A stretch of 64,000 nt of DNA from Profundibacter sp033851955 (GTDB lineage Bacteria; Pseudomonadota; Alphaproteobacteria; Rhodobacterales; Rhodobacteraceae): the NCBI GenBank assembly GCA_033851955.1, contig JAWSVK010000007.1:62001-126000 (forward strand), given 5' to 3'. The notes beneath the pieces are model-generated. The model saw only the letters and a program-made list of their open reading frames with translations. It was not told the origin of the DNA and did no database searches. The position numbers and the translations under genes are program-made. This document shows, piece after piece, positions 60,266-64,000 of the stretch (positions within the stretch are counted from its first letter, which is position 1; each line of letters starts with the position of its first letter).

Positions 60266-62755
60266 ATGAAAACGCATGTCAAAGCACTGGTTGTCGGGGG
60301 CGGCGCTGTCGGCACTTCAATCGCATATCACCTTGCCAAGGCGGGCTGGGACGATGTGGTCTTGTTGGAGCGCGACGAATTGACGTCAGGCTCCACTTGG
60401 CACGCGGCCGGATTGTTGCCGCTGTTCAACATGTCGTTCGCGACCACACATATCCATAAATATTCGGTCGAGTTCTATAAATCGCTTGAAGCGGAAACAG
60501 GCCTGAACGCTGGCTTCGCCGTGGTGGGAAATCTGCGGATGGCGCAGACGGATGCGCGGATGGACGAGTATATGCTCTATGCCTCGACCGCTGAAACTTG
60601 CGATGTGCCGTTCGAGTGGTTGACGCCCGAGCAGATTAAGGAACGCTGGCCCTTGATCCGCACTGAGGATCTGAAGGGCGCGTTGTACCACGCCACTGAC
60701 GGCTACATTAACCCCGCCGATATGACGATGGCGATGGCCAAAGGCGCGCGCCAACGCGGCGTTGAGATCGTGCGCAAGATGCAGGTCGATGCCTATCACT
60801 GGAATGGTGAGGCTTGGGAAGTGACCTGCACCAAGATGGTGGAAAAAGGTGGCAACTTGGTGCCCTCAGACGAGCAGATCATCGTGACAGCCGAACATGT
60901 GGTGACAGCGACGGGCAATCACGCGCAACGCACCGCAAAACTGTTGGGTATCAAAATGCCGGCGATCCCAGTTGAGCACCAGTTCATCGTGATGGAGCAA
61001 GACCCCGCGCTGGTAGAGTTTCGCAAAGATCATGCGGAGCATCCGGTCATTCGAGACGCAGATGCGCAGTCTTATGTACGCGAAGAACGCGGCGGCTGGA
61101 TATTGGGCATCTATGAAAAAGACGCGCCAGCGCGGTTTGAACATGGGGTGCCGGATGCGTTTCGCGCCGATCTGTTCCCATTGGCCCTGGACCGGATTGA
61201 AGAGCAATATCTGGCGATGATCCACCGGATACCGTCCTGCGAAGAATCCGGTTTGAAAGATGATTTCAACGGCCCGATTTGTTACACGCCCGATGGCAAT
61301 CCGTTGGTTGGTCCTGCTCCGGGTTTACGCAATATGTGGCTTGCCGAAGGGTTCTCATTCGGAATCACGGCGGCGGGTGGTACAGGATATTATCTGGCCC
61401 AAATGATGGTCGAGGGCGAGGCCGAGATCGATATGGCATCGCTTGATCCGAAGCGGTTCGGCAGTTGGATGACCACTGAATATGGCGCGCGCAAAAATGA
61501 AGAATGCTATGACCATGTTTACACATTGCACCACCCAGATGAGGAGCGCCCCGAGTGCCGCCCCTTGCGCACCGCACCGTCCTACGAGCGGATGAAATCA
61601 GCGGGGGCGCAGTTTGGTTGTGTGAACGGTTGGGAGCGCCCGAACTATTTCGCGCCAGCAGGATTTAGCGACCATGATGCCCGTTCGTTCAAGCGCGGCG
61701 GTTGGTGGGAATATGCAGTGGAAGAGGCCAAGGCCATCCGCGAAGGTGTTGGCATGATCGACGCCACAGCCTTTACCAAACACCGTGTCAAAGGGCCGGG
61801 TGCAACCGCATTCTTGGACTGGTTCACCTGTAACAAACTGCCCCGCATTGGCCGTATTAACCTGACTTATGCGCTGACGACGCACGGCACCACCCGCACT
61901 GAATATACCATCGTGCGCGAAGGCGAGGATGCTTATTACCTCGTGTCCTCTGGCGCCTTGACCGATTATGACGGTGATTTTCTGCGCAAAGCTGCCGCCG
62001 ACAAAGCTGGTGAATTTGGTTATATCGAGGTGCAGAACGTCACAACGCAATATGGCGTGTTTGCCATCGCAGGGCCAAAGTCTCGCGACGTTTTGAAAAA
62101 GATCATCATTGACGCAGATCCGGCAACGGCGCTGACCAATAAACGGTTCCCGTGGCTGTCGGCGCAACAAATTGAACTCGGTATGTGTCCGGTCAATGCG
62201 ATCCGCGTGGCCTATACCGGTGAGTTGGGTTGGGAGCTGCATCACCCGATCGAAATGCAAAACTACCTGTTTGATTTGATCATGGAAGCGGGTGCAGAGC
62301 ACGGGCTGAAACTGGTTGGGGCGCGGGCGCAAAACTGGTTGCGCCAAGAAAAATCCTATCGTGCATTCGGAACCGAACTTGGCCGCGACGCGACCCCACT
62401 TGAGGCCGACTTACCACGCTTTGTGAATATGGACAAAGACTATCAGGGCAAGGCGGCGATGCTGGACATCGGCGTTCGCTATAAATGTGTGACGCTGTTG
62501 ATTGACGGGCCTGAAGGGGCTGATCCATGGGGACGGGAAGCCCTTTATGATGGCGACAAACGAGTTGGGCGACTGACGTCAGGTGGCTATTCGGTGGCGT
62601 TTGAAAAATCCATCGGCATGGGGTATGTACCACCCGAATTGGCCGAAGTCGGTACCAAACTAAAGGTTCGGATGTTCCGCGAGTTGTGGGACGCTATGGT
62701 TGTTGAAGACAGTCCGTACGATCCGAAAAACGCCACTATTCGGGTTGATGGCTGA
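60266..62755 (+). CDS. Dimethylglycine-dehydrogenase-like FAD/GcvT fusion enzyme
   Basis: 829-residue enzyme. The N-terminal FAD domain has LVVGGGAVGTSIAYHLAKAGW near residue 8 and the STWHAAGL motif near residue 45, whose histidine usually binds FAD covalently. The FAO_M linker follows, and the C-terminal half (from about 430) is a GcvT aminomethyltransferase-type domain with AIAGPKSRDVL and AYTGELGWELHHP. Members oxidise dimethylglycine or sarcosine and pass one carbon to tetrahydrofolate, part of choline and glycine betaine use. ATG at 60266 with GGGAG upstream. Methylated amines other than dimethylglycine are possible. Confidence 0.88.
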   Translation: MKTHVKALVVGGGAVGTSIAYHLAKAGWDDVVLLERDELTSGSTWHAAGLLPLFNMSFATTHIHKYSVEFYKSLEAETGLNAGFAVVGNLRMAQTDARMDEYMLYASTAETCDVPFEWLTPEQIKERWPLIRTEDLKGALYHATDGYINPADMTMAMAKGARQRGVEIVRKMQVDAYHWNGEAWEVTCTKMVEKGGNLVPSDEQIIVTAEHVVTATGNHAQRTAKLLGIKMPAIPVEHQFIVMEQDPALVEFRKDHAEHPVIRDADAQSYVREERGGWILGIYEKDAPARFEHGVPDAFRADLFPLALDRIEEQYLAMIHRIPSCEESGLKDDFNGPICYTPDGNPLVGPAPGLRNMWLAEGFSFGITAAGGTGYYLAQMMVEGEAEIDMASLDPKRFGSWMTTEYGARKNEECYDHVYTLHHPDEERPECRPLRTAPSYERMKSAGAQFGCVNGWERPNYFAPAGFSDHDARSFKRGGWWEYAVEEAKAIREGVGMIDATAFTKHRVKGPGATAFLDWFTCNKLPRIGRINLTYALTTHGTTRTEYTIVREGEDAYYLVSSGALTDYDGDFLRKAAADKAGEFGYIEVQNVTTQYGVFAIAGPKSRDVLKKIIIDADPATALTNKRFPWLSAQQIELGMCPVNAIRVAYTGELGWELHHPIEMQNYLFDLIMEAGAEHGLKLVGARAQNWLRQEKSYRAFGTELGRDATPLEADLPRFVNMDKDYQGKAAMLDIGVRYKCVTLLIDGPEGADPWGREALYDGDKRVGRLTSGGYSVAFEKSIGMGYVPPELAEVGTKLKVRMFRELWDAMVVEDSPYDPKNATIRVDG

Positions 62756-62776
62756 TAGAGGTTCAACGCCAGCGGC

Positions 62777-62802
62777 GCGGATACTTATGGAACAAAAATG
62801 GG
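62777..62802 (+). repeat. Two-copy gene leader, copy before the phosphorylase
   Basis: Matches 33588-33613 (in front of dut) at 24 of 26 positions. It contains GCGGATACTT, ATGGAA and CAAAAATGGG spanning the start codon. The upstream sequence also shares a GC-rich stretch. Confidence 0.6.
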
Positions 62803-63616
62803 GGCGAATGTGGATATTGAACGGTCACTGGAGGTCATTCGGGCGCGGTTGGGTGACGCTGGGGTCGAGATTGGGTTCATTCTGGGGTCGGGTTTGGGGC
62901 ATCTGGCGGATGCCGTTCAAGGCGAGACGTTCGCTTATTCCGACCTGTTTGGATTTCCGCAAGGCGGTGTGTCAGGTCACAACCCCAAGCTGGTGATTGG
63001 CGATTTGGAAGGTGTGCGGGTTGCGGTGTTTGGGGGGCGCGCGCATTACTATGAGGATGGCGTCGCCGATGCGATGCGGGTGCCGTTGGAGGTCTTGGCG
63101 GGATTGGGCGCAAAGCAGCTATTTGTGACCAACGCCGCCGGCTCGTTTCGCAGTGACATTCCGCCGGGTGATTTGATGTTGATTGCTGATCACATCAATT
63201 TCTCCGGTCGTAGCCCGCTGATTGGCGAAGCGACGGACAAGCGGTTTGTTAATCTGGTCGATGCTTATGACCCTGACATGCGAGCGCAGTTGATCAAAGT
63301 TGCGCAAGAAGTGGGGGGTGATCTGAAATCAGGTGTTTACGCATGGTATTCAGGGCCGAATTTCGAAACCCCAGCCGAGATCCGCGCGCTGCACATACTG
63401 GGTGCAGATGCCGTTGGGATGTCGACGGTGCCCGAGGTGATTTTGGGCAGGTTCTTGGGCCTAAACTGCGTGGCGGTTTCTGTCATAACCAATATGGCGG
63501 CGGGCATGGGTGACGAGGTGATCAGCCACGAACACACCAAAGCAATGGCACCAATTGGTGCGCAAAAATTGGAAACGTTGATCCGTGGATTCCTGCGTGA
63601 AAGCAGTGACACTTAG
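62798..63616 (+). CDS. Purine nucleoside phosphorylase
   Basis: 272-residue trimeric-type phosphorylase splitting inosine or guanosine with phosphate. Family motifs: GFILGSGLGHLAD near residue 27, GGRAHYYEDG near residue 75, TNAAGSF near residue 110, WYSGPNFETPAEIRALHILGADAVGMSTVPEV (key part GPNFETPAEIRAL near residue 185) and VSVITNMAAG. Methylthioadenosine phosphorylase is less likely given NFETPAEI and VGMSTVPEV. The start is embedded in the repeated leader. It could act with the nucleoside-type importer in this window. Confidence 0.93.
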   Translation: MGANVDIERSLEVIRARLGDAGVEIGFILGSGLGHLADAVQGETFAYSDLFGFPQGGVSGHNPKLVIGDLEGVRVAVFGGRAHYYEDGVADAMRVPLEVLAGLGAKQLFVTNAAGSFRSDIPPGDLMLIADHINFSGRSPLIGEATDKRFVNLVDAYDPDMRAQLIKVAQEVGGDLKSGVYAWYSGPNFETPAEIRALHILGADAVGMSTVPEVILGRFLGLNCVAVSVITNMAAGMGDEVISHEHTKAMAPIGAQKLETLIRGFLRESSDT

Positions 63617-63668
63617 CGTCGCGCCACAAACTGTGCTGATGAAATTTGACAGCAAGTCCATTTCCTAG

Positions 63669-64000
63669 TTAATCAAAGCGCATCGGGCTAAGAGCGGCCA
63701 CAGTTTTGGCATCCATTTCAGGCCTACGGCCAAGCAGCAAATCAGCTGTCAATCGGCTGGCAGCGGGGGCGGTTTGAAAACCGTAACCGCCCTGGCCTGC
63801 GAGCCAAAAGAATGAAGGATCAGACGTGTCGCTGCCGATGACCAAAGCACGGTCTGGCGCAAATGTACGCAGACCGGCCCAAGAGGTTTCCAGCCGCGTA
63901 ACGGGCTCGGTCACCATTTCCTCATAGCGCGCCAGACCTTCGGCCAGCACCATGTCATCCGCCCATGCATCCTGTGGCTCAACGGGGTCTTCTTCCGAAG
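63669..64000 (-). CDS. FAD-dependent amine/amino-acid oxidase, C-terminal part (runs off right edge)
   Basis: The last 110 residues of a DAO-family flavoprotein, open to the window edge. RLETSWAGLRTFAPDRALVIG and FFWLAGQGGYGFQTAPAASRL are the C-terminal FAD-contact and substrate-side blocks of glycine/D-amino-acid oxidase-like proteins (DadA/ThiO type). The N-terminal dinucleotide motif is outside the window, so the substrate cannot be guessed. It is convergent with the phosphorylase gene. Confidence 0.8.
   Translation of the reverse strand, partial: SEEDPVEPQDAWADDMVLAEGLARYEEMVTEPVTRLETSWAGLRTFAPDRALVIGSDTSDPSFFWLAGQGGYGFQTAPAASRLTADLLLGRRPEMDAKTVAALSPMRFD

Noticed and set aside
1..64000. 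CRISPR array, prophage, transposon or tRNA genes
   Set aside because: No regularly spaced repeats, no integrase, transposase or phage structural gene, and no tRNA-like T-loop or cloverleaf was found by eye. A tRNAscan run would be needed to exclude a missed tRNA.

Overview
The window looks like a chromosomal segment of an alphaproteobacterium of the order Rhodobacterales, most likely the Roseobacter group. The evidence is the ethylmalonyl-CoA pathway pair (ecm and ccr), the gene neighbourhoods rsmI-yraN-gshB, tauE with a TIGR02186 gene, and coaBC-dut-moeB, a dimethylglycine-dehydrogenase-like flavoprotein, and moderate GC with dense, often overlapping genes. There are no rRNA genes and I found no tRNA gene, prophage, transposase or CRISPR array. 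No gene-free stretch exceeds about 300 bases.

Layout. 1-3.5 kb: acetyl-CoA assimilation (ecm, partial, and ccr) with a PlsB-like acyltransferase between them. 3.6-7.6 kb: RecD-like helicase, short-chain dehydrogenase, TauE/SafE exporter with a TIGR02186 partner. 7.6-12.3 kb: four-gene BMP-type (nucleoside-like) ABC importer. 12.5-15.6 kb: rimI, tsaB, a NifU-type Fe-S protein, universal stress protein, branched-chain aminotransferase. 15.7-17.9 kb: variable patch (VOC protein, DJ-1/PfpI protein, cupin, unknown gene). 18.0-30.1 kb: trpS, a degenerate rhomboid, murJ-glnD, PBP activator, rsmI-yraN-gshB-hydrolase, comM. 30.2-35.1 kb: GST with a YHS-like tail, cobalamin genes, coaBC-dut-moeB. 35.2-41.4 kb: polar amino-acid ABC genes without ATPase, M3 peptidase, CDF transporter, SH3 protein, 2-hydroxyacid dehydrogenase. 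41.4-43.4 kb: an AT-richer type II restriction-modification island (HNH nuclease plus C5-cytosine methyltransferase). 43.4-48.0 kb: secreted unknown protein and a three-gene glycosyltransferase operon. 48.2-56.5 kb: large MscS channel and a Yej-type peptide importer. 56.7-60.1 kb: five-gene operon with two small methyltransferases bracketing a phosphatase, a glycosyltransferase and a deacetylase. 60.3-64 kb: dimethylglycine-dehydrogenase-like enzyme, purine nucleoside phosphorylase and a partial flavin oxidase.

How genes connect. Ecm and Ccr act in the same acetyl-CoA assimilation route, and an inverted TTTTGCAAAA site beside ecm is a candidate operator for an ScfR/RamB-type regulator. The nucleoside-type importer and the purine nucleoside phosphorylase could feed purine salvage. 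The two glycan-type operons at 44-48 kb and 57-60 kb share a paralogous predicted glycosyltransferase (COG4671-like) and are the best candidate for an undescribed pathway. The RM island is the clearest horizontally acquired piece. Several intergenic repeats are visible: a three-copy element that starts on stop codons, a two-copy leader in front of dut and the phosphorylase gene, and a 66-base rod-like fold after trpS.

All calls come from reading the sequence and motif recognition. No database search was run.
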